Below, one piece after another: positions 50,639 through 58,329 of a stretch of DNA of 58,329 nucleotides (position 1 is the stretch's first letter; each line of letters begins with the position of its first letter). Both the position numbers and the translations under genes were made by a program. Location: contig CADEDN010000019.1 in the NCBI GenBank assembly GCA_902826095.1, positions 1-58,329 on the forward strand, in the 5' to 3' direction. The notes under the pieces were generated by a model. It did no database searches and had not been told where the DNA came from. It saw only the letters and a program-made list of their open reading frames with translations. The DNA is from an uncultured Alphaproteobacteria bacterium. GTDB taxonomy: Bacteria; Pseudomonadota; Alphaproteobacteria; Caulobacterales; Parvularculaceae.

Positions 50639-51588
50639 TCCTCGATATCATCACGATCCTGATCGGGCTCGCTGTCCTACTGGTCGGCGGCGACCTTCTG
50701 GTGCGGGGCGCGGTCGGGCTGGCGACGTCGCTGAAGATTTCTCCCCTGCTCGTCAGCCTGACGATCATCGCTTTCGGCACTTCGGCGCCGGAACTCGTCG
50801 TTGCGATCACGTCTGTCCTTGAGGCGGAGCCCGGCATCGCCATCGGGAATATTGTCGGATCGAGCATCGCCAACGTGTTTCTGGTGCTTGGGCTGCCGGC
50901 GCTCTTTTATCCGATATCGGCGCATGTCCCGGGACTGAAACGCCACGCCGTCGCGCTGCTTGTCGCCACGGCGGCTTTCGCGGCGATCGCCTTCGGCGCC
51001 GGCGTCCTTGGCCGCCTCACTGGCGCCGCGCTTTTCGCCGGCATTGTCGCCTATGTCGCGTTCCTCGCCTTTATGGCGCGGAAGTCGCACGGCCGCGATC
51101 CCGTGATCGACGAGGTCGCCGAATATGCGGAAGGCGCGCGCGAAAATCTCGGCGCCTCGCTTCTCTACATCATCGCCGGCCTGATCGGCCTACCAGTCGG
51201 CGCGCATCTTCTGGTCACGAGCGGCGCCGGGTTTGCTGAATCCGTCGGCGTCCGGTCAGAGATCATCGGTCTCACCGTCGTCGCGATCGGAACCTCGCTG
51301 CCGGAGCTGGCGACCGTCGCCGCGGCCGCGCTGCACAAGAAATCCGACGTGGCGATCGGCAACGTGGTCGGATCGAACATATTCAATCTGCTGTTCGTCG
51401 GCGGCGCGGCGGGACTTGCCGGCGGCGCGAATTTCACCGAACCTTCATTGCGTTTTGACATTCCGGCGATGATTCTTTCGACACTCGTCTTGTCGGCCTT
51501 TATCTTCACCAGGCGCGATGTCGGGCGGCTCGCAGGCTTCGCCTTTCTTGCGGGCTATGCCGCCTTCATTGCAGCGCTCGCCCTATGA
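50635..51588 (+). CDS. Calcium/sodium antiporter, YrbG type
   Basis: 317 residues, about ten TMs. The two alpha-repeats of the cation/Ca exchanger superfamily are explicit: FGTSAPELVVAITSVLEAEP with IVGSSIANVFLVLG, and IGTSLPELATVAAAALHKKS with VVGSNIFNLLFVGG. The Glu in each repeat binds the ion. It would exchange Ca2+ for Na+ or H+ at the inner membrane. Its stop overlaps the start of the SDR gene. Confidence 0.94.
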   Translation: MILDIITILIGLAVLLVGGDLLVRGAVGLATSLKISPLLVSLTIIAFGTSAPELVVAITSVLEAEPGIAIGNIVGSSIANVFLVLGLPALFYPISAHVPGLKRHAVALLVATAAFAAIAFGAGVLGRLTGAALFAGIVAYVAFLAFMARKSHGRDPVIDEVAEYAEGARENLGASLLYIIAGLIGLPVGAHLLVTSGAGFAESVGVRSEIIGLTVVAIGTSLPELATVAAAALHKKSDVAIGNVVGSNIFNLLFVGGAAGLAGGANFTEPSLRFDIPAMILSTLVLSAFIFTRRDVGRLAGFAFLAGYAAFIAALAL

Positions 51589-52352
51589 CGCGCGCGCGCT
51601 GCGTTCTTGTCACCGGCGGCTCCAAGCGCATCGGCGCGGCGATCGCAAGCCGCCTCGCGGGCGAAGGTTGGCGCGTCGTCGTTCATTATCTCCACGATCA
51701 AGACCACGCCGAAAATTTTTCGCGCATGCTTGGAAACGGCGCGGTCGCGATCGCCGCGGATTTGTCCGATCCTTCATCCGCGGAGGCGCTGACGGCGCGC
51801 GCGACGGCCGCGATCGGCGCGCCGCTTGACGCCGTCGTCAACAACGCCTCGGTGTTCGAATTCAACACCGCGGCGGACTTCACGATCGAGGACTGGCGTC
51901 GCGATCTGACGGTCAACCTGCTCTCGCCGATCCTCATTGCGCGCGCGTTCGCAAAAACGCTCCCGGAAGGGCGCAGCGGCGCCGTCGTCAATGTGCTCGA
52001 TCAGAAACTCTGGAATTTGAACCCCGACTTCTTCACTTACACGATGTCGAAAATCGGCCTTGAAGGCGCAACGGGGCTGCTGGCTCGCGCGTTGGCCCCT
52101 GCCGTCCGCGTGAACGCCGTCGCGCCGGGACTGACCTTGCCGAGCGGCGAGCAGACTGAAGAGGAATTCCGCTTCGTCGCAGGCAAGTACAATCTGATGA
52201 AATCCCGGATCGACATCGAAGCTGTCGCCGGCGCCGTTTCATTCCTGCTCGGCAACAGCGCTGTCGTCGGGCAGACGATCCTCGTCGACAACGGACAGCA
52301 CATGGTCGCGTCCGATCACGACGTCATGTTCAGGACAAGAGGCGTTTCATGA
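51585..52352 (+). CDS. Short-chain dehydrogenase, pteridine reductase-like
   Basis: 255 residues. NAD(P)-binding TGGSKRIGAAIASRLAG has the TGxxxRIG form common in pteridine/dihydromonapterin reductases. NNASVFEF and the catalytic YTMSK (FTYTMSKIGLEG) complete the SDR site; the C-terminal MVASDHDVMFR is not conserved with classical fatty-acid SDRs. Its stop overlaps the folB-like start in ATGA. I infer a FolM/PTR1-like dihydropteridine reductase. Confidence 0.8.
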   Translation: MTRARCVLVTGGSKRIGAAIASRLAGEGWRVVVHYLHDQDHAENFSRMLGNGAVAIAADLSDPSSAEALTARATAAIGAPLDAVVNNASVFEFNTAADFTIEDWRRDLTVNLLSPILIARAFAKTLPEGRSGAVVNVLDQKLWNLNPDFFTYTMSKIGLEGATGLLARALAPAVRVNAVAPGLTLPSGEQTEEEFRFVAGKYNLMKSRIDIEAVAGAVSFLLGNSAVVGQTILVDNGQHMVASDHDVMFRTRGVS

Positions 52353-52741
52353 ACCGCCCTCTGCTCAGCGCAGATCACTACTATATCGTCCTCGACCGCT
52401 ACCGGCTCGACGTCTCGATCGGCATCCATGATTTCGAACGCGCCAAGCCCCAGCCCGTAACTGTCTCAATCGCCGTCGCCTTTCGGCGGCGCAAGGAATA
52501 TCAAGACAAGATCGCCGAAGTGATCGACTATGATTTCCTGCGGACCGAAATCGCCGCCCTCGTTCACGGCCGGCATATCAATTTGCAGGAAACCCTGTGC
52601 GAGGCGATCCTCGCGATCTGCCGGAAGGGCGGCGCGAAGGGCGCGATCGTCCGCTCGGAGAAAACCAACGTCTACCCCGACACCCAGTCGGTCGGCTGCG
52701 AGATGAGCTGGTTCGAGGACGGCGTCCTCATGAAAGCGTAG
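52349..52741 (+). CDS. folB: Dihydroneopterin aldolase / epimerase family protein
   Basis: 130 residues, FolB/FolX size. VSIGIHDFERAKPQPVTVSI is the conserved N-terminal strand with the Glu that binds the pterin. VIDYDFLRTEIAALVHGRHI and the KTNVYPDTQSVGCEM loop are also typical. FolB converts 7,8-dihydroneopterin to 6-hydroxymethyl-dihydropterin for folate; FolX-like versions epimerise the triphosphate. The neighbours tilt toward a non-folate tetrahydropterin, but sequence does not decide it. Confidence 0.85.
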   Translation: MNRPLLSADHYYIVLDRYRLDVSIGIHDFERAKPQPVTVSIAVAFRRRKEYQDKIAEVIDYDFLRTEIAALVHGRHINLQETLCEAILAICRKGGAKGAIVRSEKTNVYPDTQSVGCEMSWFEDGVLMKA

Positions 52742-52747
52742 ACCCCG

Positions 52748-53122
52748 ATGTACGAACAATCATACCAGTTCGCCTTTGAAGCCGCGCACGATCTTGCGGA
52801 AAACGTCCGCGGCGCCGACGATCACGCCTATGCGCGCATCCACGGCCATTCCTTCGTCGTGACGCTCACCTTGCGCGCGGAACGGCTCGCCCCGGAAGGA
52901 TGGATCATCGACTTTGCGGAGCTCCGCGCGATCTGCGCGCGCCTTCACGACGCGCTCGACCACCGGCTCCTCAACGCCATTCCGGGGCTTGAGCGCCCAA
53001 CGCTTGAAAATACGGCGGCGTGGATTTTCGCCGAGGCGTCAAAGCGGGCGACGGCGCTCTACAAGGTGGAAATTTCAAGACCGACGCTCAATGAGCGCGT
53101 CGCCTATTACGCCAAGGGCTGA
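52748..53122 (+). CDS. 6-pyruvoyl-tetrahydropterin synthase-like protein lacking the usual Cys
   Basis: 124 residues. Zinc ligands are His14 (EAAHDLAE), His32 and His34 (ARIHGHSF). The Glu of PTLENTAAW and the DALDHRLLN motif (Asp/His of the proton relay) are intact. In PTPS and QueD the catalytic Cys lies four residues before HGH; here the residue there is Tyr28. The reaction is therefore unlikely to be standard PTPS or QueD. It is the third gene of the pterin cluster and ends back to back with a DUF3592 gene. Confidence 0.82.
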   Translation: MYEQSYQFAFEAAHDLAENVRGADDHAYARIHGHSFVVTLTLRAERLAPEGWIIDFAELRAICARLHDALDHRLLNAIPGLERPTLENTAAWIFAEASKRATALYKVEISRPTLNERVAYYAKG

Positions 53123-53614
53123 TCATTCCGCCGGCGCGAATTCGTAATCGCGATCGCGCCGGGCTGGCGCGAGGCCGTCGACGAGCATGGCAAGGCGGAT
53201 GATTCCGGCAAGACCGACAAAAACGAGAAACGCGCCGAATGCGAGGACGACCGAGAACACGACCGGCGACCCGCCAGGTTCCAATACGGCGTGCGCGCCG
53301 TTATCCGGCGACACCCTGACTTCAATCTTGCTTCCGGGCGCGTAAACCGCACCCGACGCCGAAAACGCGCCGGTCCAGTAGCGGACGCGCTCGCCGGTAT
53401 GAGAGGCGGCGCCGTCGAACCAGGCGTAACGGACCGACCCGCTCGCGCCCTCATTGCTCAAAACGACGCCCTCGACCGCCAGCCAATGGCGGCTCGCGCG
53501 TGCGCGCGCATAATCCTCGACCGCCGCGTAAGCGGCGATCACGCCGCCCGCCGCCACCGCGCCGAAGAGGATGAAAGCGCCAAGCGCGCCTTTAAGGTCG
53601 TCCCGCGCATCCAT
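53123..53614 (-). CDS. DUF3592 domain membrane protein
   Basis: 163 residues, two TMs (ALGAFILFGAVAAGGVIAAY and VFSVVLAFGAFLVFVGLAGI) around an extracytoplasmic beta-rich loop: HWLAVEGVVLS, SVRYAWFDGAASHTGERVRY, PGSKIEVRVSPDNGAHAVLE. This is the DUF3592 pattern; function unknown. It converges on the PTPS-like gene with stops sharing TGATCA. Confidence 0.82.
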   Translation of the reverse strand: MDARDDLKGALGAFILFGAVAAGGVIAAYAAVEDYARARASRHWLAVEGVVLSNEGASGSVRYAWFDGAASHTGERVRYWTGAFSASGAVYAPGSKIEVRVSPDNGAHAVLEPGGSPVVFSVVLAFGAFLVFVGLAGIIRLAMLVDGLAPARRDRDYEFAPAE

Positions 53615-53697
53615 GGTTTGACCGCCGATCGCCCCCGATATACGCGAGTTACGGTATGGTCAGTGTTGATAACGAAGCCTTAACCGGCCGCTGAGAA

Positions 53698-55608
53698 ATG
53701 TCCGAAGAGACGCAAGAAAACCTTAATGCTCGTCGCGGCGCCGACCTCATCGCCGACGAAGTTTCGCGCCTGCCGCAAAGGCCCGGCGTCTACCGGATGA
53801 TGAACGAGGACGGCGACGTTCTCTATGTCGGCAAGGCCAAAAGCCTTCGCGCGCGCGTTTCCTCCTACGCCAAATCCGGCGGTCATTCGAACCGCATCAT
53901 GCGGATGATCGCCGAGACAGCGCGCATGGAGTTCGTCGTCACCGCGACGGAGACCGAGGCGCTGCTGCTTGAGGCCAACCTCATCAAGCAGTTAAAGCCC
54001 CGCTATAACGTCATCTTCCGCGACGACAAATCATTCGCCTATATCCTGATTGCGGATGATCATCCGGCGCCGCAGATCCTGAAGCATCGCGGCGCGCGCA
54101 AGCGCAAAGGCGCCTATTACGGCCCGTTCGCATCCGCCGGCGCCGTCAACCGCACGCTCAACACGCTGCAGAAGGCGTTCTTGCTGCGCTCATGCGCCGA
54201 CAACGTTTTCGAGAACCGGACGCGGCCCTGCCTCTTGCACCAGATCAAGCGTTGCTCGGCGCCGTGCGTCGGGCTTATCACGGAGGCCGATTATCGCGAA
54301 CTCGTCGCCGAAGCGATAACTTTTCTCGACGGAGATTCGCAAAGCGTTCAGCGCCAGCTGTCGACAGAAATGGAAGTCGCCGCTTCGGCGCTCGACTTTG
54401 AACGCGCGGCGCGCCTGCGCGACCGCATTCGCGCGCTGACCTATGTTCAAGGATCGCAGGACATCAATGCGGAGGGGCTCGCCGAAGCGGACGTCTTCGC
54501 CATTCATTCGGAAGGCGGGCAATCCTGCGCGCAGGTATTTTTCTTTCGCGCCGGGCAGAACTGGGGAAACCACGCATTCTTCCCGAAACATGACCGCGAA
54601 GATGAAGCGCCCGCGATCCTCTCCGCTTTCATGGCGCAATTCTACGACGGCCGGGATCCGCCTGCGCTAATCCTCACGAGCGAGACCCCGGACCAGGCCG
54701 ACCTTCTCGCCGAAGCGCTGACATTGAAAGCCGGACGCAAAGTGACGCTGCTGACGCCGCAGCGCGGCGAGAAACGCTCCATCATGGATCAGGCCGCGAT
54801 GAACGCGCGCGAAGCGTTGTCGCGGCGGATGGCGGAAAGCGCGAGCCAGCAGAAATCGCTGGCCCGACTTGCTGAATTCTTGGAGCTTGACGCGCCGCCG
54901 CGCCGGATCGAGGTCTACGACAATTCGCACATCTCGGGCGCGAACGCCGTCGGCGCGATGATCGTCGCCGGGCCGGATGGGTTCGAGAAAAAACACTACC
55001 GCAAATACAACATCAAAACGGCGGATCTCGCGCCGGGCGACGATTACGCGATGATGCGCGAAGTTCTGACACGGCGATTTTCGCGCATGATGAAAGAGGA
55101 CGATCAGGAAACGCGGCCTGATCTCGTCATCATCGACGGCGGCAAGGGCCAGCTCTCCGCCGCGCTCGGCGTATTTGAAGAATTGGGGCTTGATCCGGCA
55201 TCGGAGGGAATTGCAATCATGGGCGTCTCCAAGCCCCGCCGCGAAAACGAGGCCGGCGAGAAGCGTGTCGATCGCACCATGGGCGCCGTCGGCGAACAGA
55301 TCGTCCGGCCCGGCCGAGACCCGTTCATCTTGGCGCCCCGCGATCCCGCTCTGTTTTTCATTCAGCGCCTGCGCGATGAAGCGCACCGCTTCGCGATCGG
55401 CGCGCACCGGGCCAAACGCGCAAAATCTCTCGGCGCAAATCCGATCGACGAAATCCCCGGCGTCGGCCCGTCAAAAAAGCGCGCGCTCCTGAACCACTTC
55501 GGCTCGGCGAAGGAAATCGCCGGCGCCAAGCCGGAAGATTTAACGGCGGTAGAGGGCGTGTCGGAGGCGCTCGCGCAGCGGATTTACGACTTTTTTCATG
55601 GAGGGTGA
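53698..55608 (+). CDS. uvrC: Excinuclease ABC subunit C
   Basis: 636 residues, slightly above E. coli's 610. N-terminal GIY-YIG nuclease ([20 protein letters not shown]) makes the 3' cut, a cysteine region follows ([15 protein letters not shown]), a UVR UvrB-binding motif lies in the middle ([17 protein letters not shown]), the RNase H-like domain ([31 protein letters not shown]) makes the 5' cut, and tandem helix-hairpin-helix motifs end the protein ([18 protein letters not shown]). Full nucleotide-excision-repair incision subunit. Confidence 0.97.
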   Translation: MSEETQENLNARRGADLIADEVSRLPQRPGVYRMMNEDGDVLYVGKAKSLRARVSSYAKSGGHSNRIMRMIAETARMEFVVTATETEALLLEANLIKQLKPRYNVIFRDDKSFAYILIADDHPAPQILKHRGARKRKGAYYGPFASAGAVNRTLNTLQKAFLLRSCADNVFENRTRPCLLHQIKRCSAPCVGLITEADYRELVAEAITFLDGDSQSVQRQLSTEMEVAASALDFERAARLRDRIRALTYVQGSQDINAEGLAEADVFAIHSEGGQSCAQVFFFRAGQNWGNHAFFPKHDREDEAPAILSAFMAQFYDGRDPPALILTSETPDQADLLAEALTLKAGRKVTLLTPQRGEKRSIMDQAAMNAREALSRRMAESASQQKSLARLAEFLELDAPPRRIEVYDNSHISGANAVGAMIVAGPDGFEKKHYRKYNIKTADLAPGDDYAMMREVLTRRFSRMMKEDDQETRPDLVIIDGGKGQLSAALGVFEELGLDPASEGIAIMGVSKPRRENEAGEKRVDRTMGAVGEQIVRPGRDPFILAPRDPALFFIQRLRDEAHRFAIGAHRAKRAKSLGANPIDEIPGVGPSKKRALLNHFGSAKEIAGAKPEDLTAVEGVSEALAQRIYDFFHGG

Positions 55609-55696
55609 CGGATCGCCTATCGCAGCCATGCGTTGCAGGCATTCGCCATTCCTGCCTCCAATCTGTTAATATCGGGCAAGTCGCGCGGAGGCTTTG

Positions 55697-56419
55697 ATGT
55701 CAATACGCAATGGCGCCGTAAACGCTCTCCTGTTTGCGCTCATCCCTGCGGGATCGGCGGTCGCCATAGCGCAGTTCGTCTCGGCGAACCCTTCTGAGTT
55801 CGCGCATCCGTCGCAAGCCGCAACGTTGCAGGTAGCGGCGTTGGCGCCGCTGCTCGTCGGCGGGCTCATCGGCGTCTTTCTGTCGGTCGCGAGCGGCATG
55901 ACCGCCGATCCCTTGAAGTCGAATTTCGGGAGAATGGCAGGCTACTCGCTTTTCAGCGGCGCTCTGTTCGGCGCGGCGGCCCTCGCGAGCGATCATTATT
56001 CGGGTTTTTCTGGGCTCATCGCGGCTGAACTCGGCATCAAATCGATTCATATCGCATTTCCGGCCTCCGCCTATGTATACGCGGCAGGCGCAATTGCCGT
56101 CGAATGCCTGTACAGGCTTATCCCGGTTTCGATCCTTTACGTCGTAATCGCGAAGCTGCTTCTGAAAGGCCGAGGAGAGGGCTTGGTCTTCTGGGCTCTC
56201 GCGGTGTTGAGTTCGCTCATCGAACCCTTAAGTCAGTCGCCCCTCGCTGGCGCTGAACCCAATCTCGTCTGGATCCTTTTCGCCTTCATCTTCGCGTTCA
56301 ACTTCAGCGAGGCCGCGCTCTGGAGACGGTTCGGCTGGCCTGCGCCGATCCTCTCCCGCCTTTCATTTTACGCGGTTTGGCACGTTGCTTTCGGGCCGAT
56401 GTTATCAGGAACGCTCTAG
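55697..56419 (+). CDS. Multi-spanning membrane protein of unknown function
   Basis: 240 residues from the ATG at 55697, preceded by CGGAGG. Six or seven TMs (ALLFALIPAGSAVAIAQFV; LAPLLVGGLIGVFLSVA; SLFSGALFGAAALA; and others to the end). There are few charged residues outside the loops. I cannot assign a family; a CAAX-protease-like fold is possible but no EE motif is visible. It sits alone between uvrC and rhlE. Confidence 0.65.
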   Translation: MSIRNGAVNALLFALIPAGSAVAIAQFVSANPSEFAHPSQAATLQVAALAPLLVGGLIGVFLSVASGMTADPLKSNFGRMAGYSLFSGALFGAAALASDHYSGFSGLIAAELGIKSIHIAFPASAYVYAAGAIAVECLYRLIPVSILYVVIAKLLLKGRGEGLVFWALAVLSSLIEPLSQSPLAGAEPNLVWILFAFIFAFNFSEAALWRRFGWPAPILSRLSFYAVWHVAFGPMLSGTL

Positions 56420-56424
56420 CGACT

Positions 56425-57783
56425 TTACGCCGCGGCGACGTTTGAACCCTGCGGGCCGCGCGAGCGGCGGCGCGGGCGGTGTTTGGGCCGGTTCGGATTG
56501 TGTTCGTGCGGCCCGCGCGTCTCGCCGCGGCGCGGATCATTATCGCCCTTGATGCGCACATCGCCTTTCTGGCCGCGATTGTCGTTGCGCTGGCCTTGAC
56601 CGCGATGCGGTTTCTTCGCGGGCCCTCGATCGGCCGGCGCCGCCGGCGCAATGAAGCCTTCCGGGAGCGGCGCGAGCGTGATGCGCTGGCGCGTCAGTCG
56701 CTCAATGTCGCGCAGATAGCCGCGCTCGTCATCGGCGACGAACGAGATCGCAACGCCGTCGGCGCCCGCCCTCGCCGTGCGGCCGATGCGGTGAACATAT
56801 TGCTCGGCGACGTTCGGCACGTCGTAATTGATGACATGGCTGACCGCGTCGATGTCGAGGCCGCGCGCCGCGATGTCGGTCGCGACGAGGAAGGGCGTGC
56901 GGCCGGCGCGAAACGCTTCAAGCGCCTTTTCACGCTGCGGCTGGCTCTTGTTGCCGTGGATCGCCGCGGCGCGAAGACCCGATTTCTCAAGGCTCCTCAC
57001 CACCTTGTCGGCGCCGTGCTTCGTGCGCGTGAAGATCAGCGCGCGACTGACGGATTTGTCCTGAAGGGTCAGCGTCAAAAGGCCCTGTTTGTCGGCCTGG
57101 CGAACGAAGGTCGCGAACTGCGAAACGCGCTCGGCGGTCGTCGCCACCGGCGCGACGGCGACCCGAACCGGATGGTTCTGGTACTGATCGGCGAGCGCGG
57201 CGATCGCATTCGGCATCGTCGCCGAAAAGAGCAATGTCTGGCGCGTCTTCGGCGTCAGCGGCATGATCGTCCGCAGCGCGTGAATGAAGCCGAGGTCGAG
57301 CATCTGGTCGGCCTCGTCAAGAACCGCGACTTCAACGCTGTTCAACATGACCGCCTTGCGATCGATGAGATCGATCAGGCGGCCGGGCGTTGCGACAAGA
57401 ACATCGACGCCGCGCTGAAGGTCGCGAATCTGGCGGTTGATCGGCGTGCCACCGAAGACGACGGCGACGGAAACCTTGATGAAGCGCCCATAGGCGAAAA
57501 ACGACGCCGCGATCTGCGAGGCGAGTTCGCGCGTCGGCGCGAGGATGAGGACGCGCGGCGATTTGGGCCGCAGCGACCGCGGCTCGCGCGCCAGCCGGTC
57601 GAGAATCGGCAGCGCGAACGCCGCCGTTTTGCCGGTGCCCGTCTGGGCGATGCCGACAAGGTCCTTGCCCGCGAGCAGCGGCGGAATGGCCTGCGCCTGG
57701 ATCGGCGTCGGCGTCGTGTACCCTTCGGCGGCGACGGCTTTGGCGATCGGCTCGGCGAGGGAAAGGGTGGAGAAAGTGGTCAA
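56425..57783 (-). CDS. rhlE: DEAD-box RNA helicase, RhlE type
   Basis: 452 residues. All helicase motifs are present: Q motif and TPIQAQAIPPLL, Walker A AQTGTGKT, PTRELASQ, TPGRLIDL, DEAD in AVLDEADQMLD, SAT in LLFSATMP, HGNKSQPQREKALEAFRAG, and VATDIAARGLDID with HRIGRTARAG. A 75-residue Arg/Gly/Pro-rich basic tail ends the protein. RhlE remodels ribosomal and mRNA structures, mainly at low temperature. Confidence 0.96.
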   Translation of the reverse strand: MTTFSTLSLAEPIAKAVAAEGYTTPTPIQAQAIPPLLAGKDLVGIAQTGTGKTAAFALPILDRLAREPRSLRPKSPRVLILAPTRELASQIAASFFAYGRFIKVSVAVVFGGTPINRQIRDLQRGVDVLVATPGRLIDLIDRKAVMLNSVEVAVLDEADQMLDLGFIHALRTIMPLTPKTRQTLLFSATMPNAIAALADQYQNHPVRVAVAPVATTAERVSQFATFVRQADKQGLLTLTLQDKSVSRALIFTRTKHGADKVVRSLEKSGLRAAAIHGNKSQPQREKALEAFRAGRTPFLVATDIAARGLDIDAVSHVINYDVPNVAEQYVHRIGRTARAGADGVAISFVADDERGYLRDIERLTRQRITLAPLPEGFIAPAAPADRGPAKKPHRGQGQRNDNRGQKGDVRIKGDNDPRRGETRGPHEHNPNRPKHRPRRRSRGPQGSNVAAA

Positions 57784-58039
57784 AACAAAGTTCCAATGCG
57801 TTGAGCGGGGTCGGCCGGACGCAGCTATGGCGTATCCGGACCGATTGCTCGGGTGAAAACGACCCGCGTGACTCAGGGCGTAAGGGGGATTTGGGTCTGA
57901 AGAAGAGGGCTCAATGTCGGGATTTCTCCCCGCAGCGCTTCACGCCGCCCTCATCATGCAGCCATTCAGACCGCAGACGTTGGCCGGCATATGGGGGCGG
58001 CCGGGTTAAATGTCAATGAAGATCCGGCGATTGGCGCAT
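57784..58039. other. Upstream region of rhlE
   Basis: No gene is supported here. As the leader side of rhlE it may hold a long 5' untranslated region, as is common for cold-responsive RNA helicases, but I can point to no defined element. Confidence 0.3.
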
Positions 58040-58150
58040 CCTTCGCGACGCCTCGCTGTCGCGAGGCTCCTCAGGATGAGACCCTGGCATTGTGAGACCG
58101 CCTCACCCTGAGGAGCCTTGCGTCGCCAGCGACGCAAGGCGTCACGAAGG
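58040..58150. repeat. 111-bp palindromic repeat
   Basis: The left half (CCTTCGCGACGCC..., then CTCCTCAGGATGAG) is the reverse complement, with a few mismatches, of the right half (CTCACCCTGAGGAGCC..., then GGCGTCACGAAGG). Each arm carries its own small hairpin (GCCTCGC-TGTC-GCGAGGC left, CCTTGCGTCG-CC-AGCGACGCAAGG right), giving a cruciform shape. It fits a dispersed intergenic repeat family of high-GC proteobacteria. Confidence 0.65.
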
Positions 58151-58190
58151 GCCGGCGGTGTCGTGGTCGGCGCGCATTCCATTTCCTTCT

Positions 58191-58281
58191 TCCCTAATCC
58201 CTAATCCCTAGTCCCTAATCCCTAGTCCCTAATCCCTAGTCCCTAATCCCTAGTCCCTAATCCCTAGTCCCTAATCCCCAA
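58191..58281. repeat. Heptamer tandem repeat (TCCCTAR)n
   Basis: Thirteen contiguous 7-bp units: TCCCTAA, TCCCTAA, then TCCCTAG and TCCCTAA alternating, with a final TCCCCAA. The higher-order period is 14 bp. The complement, TTAGGGA/CTAGGGA, resembles eukaryotic telomere repeats, almost certainly by coincidence. Slippage-prone and likely variable in copy number. Confidence 0.9.
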
Positions 58282-58329
58282 TCCCCGCGCAAAGCCCCGC
58301 CCCCCTCCGCGGAAGCAAGTTCCCGGCAG

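Noticed and set aside
56479-57804. 441-codon plus-strand frame opposite rhlE
   Set aside because: Shadow of the helicase gene; repetitive Arg/Asp content.
58191-58281. Heptamer array as a true telomere or CRISPR
   Set aside because: Units are 7 bp without spacers, and the array lies inside an ordinary bacterial context, so it is a simple tandem repeat.

Overview
The window is gene-dense, high-GC bacterial DNA with about 52 supported protein genes, no rRNA or tRNA that I can see, and no CRISPR array. The gene set fits an alphaproteobacterium: an HpnN-type hopanoid/lipid RND transporter next to an MlaC/HpnM-like protein, an arginine succinyltransferase (ast) cluster, SoxR, an ATM1-type ABC exporter, DUF3137, EVE and FkbM proteins, and palindromic intergenic repeats. 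I cannot name the genus from sequence alone. Almost everything reads as chromosomal housekeeping and catabolism, with short accessory patches.

Layout. 1-4.4 kb: a palindromic repeat, then a minus-strand TetR regulator / class I-like HMG-CoA reductase / thiolase unit, divergent from a sterol-desaturase-family hydroxylase. 4.4-9.3 kb: an OmpA-like plus N-acetylmuramoyl-L-alanine amidase fusion, a Leu/Val/Phe-type dehydrogenase divergent from an Lrp regulator, and an unrecognised 425-residue protein divergent from SoxR whose promoter carries a textbook SoxR dyad. 9.3-15.5 kb: a nested palindromic element, then the ast operon (M20 hydrolase, astA, astD, astB) with a mntA-hepT toxin-antitoxin pair lodged between astD and astB. 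15.6-23.4 kb: HpnN, MlaC-like, ClpP-like membrane serine protease, nitroreductase, exonuclease III, NYN-domain protein, an orphan small protein and a RecD-like helicase. 23.6-28.0 kb: two tandem paralogous secreted Calx-beta proteins with glycosidase-like acidic motifs. 28.0-34.5 kb: DUF3137 protein, a large hybrid histidine kinase and the ATM1-type exporter. 34.6-37 kb: PilZ protein and two different L,D-transpeptidases meeting tail to tail. 37-41.7 kb: a long minus-strand run (hypothetical, GFA, DedA, FkbM, 3-hydroxyisobutyryl-CoA hydrolase, GST, EVE). 42.1-45.2 kb: a Crp/Fnr regulator and a class III cyclase with TPR repeats. 45.2-46.75 kb: a disturbed, lower-GC patch with an aldehyde dehydrogenase scrap, a truncated PIN toxin and orphan ORFs. 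46.8-50.2 kb: mmsA, a class V aminotransferase, a PAS-like protein. 50.4-53.6 kb: a 26-residue membrane peptide, a Na/Ca exchanger, and a three-gene pterin cluster. 53.7-57.8 kb: uvrC, a membrane protein and rhlE. The right edge holds a 111-bp palindrome and a 7-bp telomere-like tandem repeat.

How the parts work together. Branched-chain amino-acid catabolism recurs (dehydrogenase with Lrp, 3-hydroxyisobutyryl-CoA hydrolase, methylmalonate-semialdehyde dehydrogenase), as does arginine catabolism. Envelope maintenance is a second theme (OmpA-amidase, two L,D-transpeptidases, HpnN/MlaC, DedA). The most promising unexplained items are the SoxR-controlled, probably leaderless 425-residue protein; the toxin-antitoxin pair embedded in a catabolic operon; the OmpA-amidase fusion; the tandem Calx-beta proteins; and the pterin cluster whose PTPS homologue lacks the usual catalytic cysteine.
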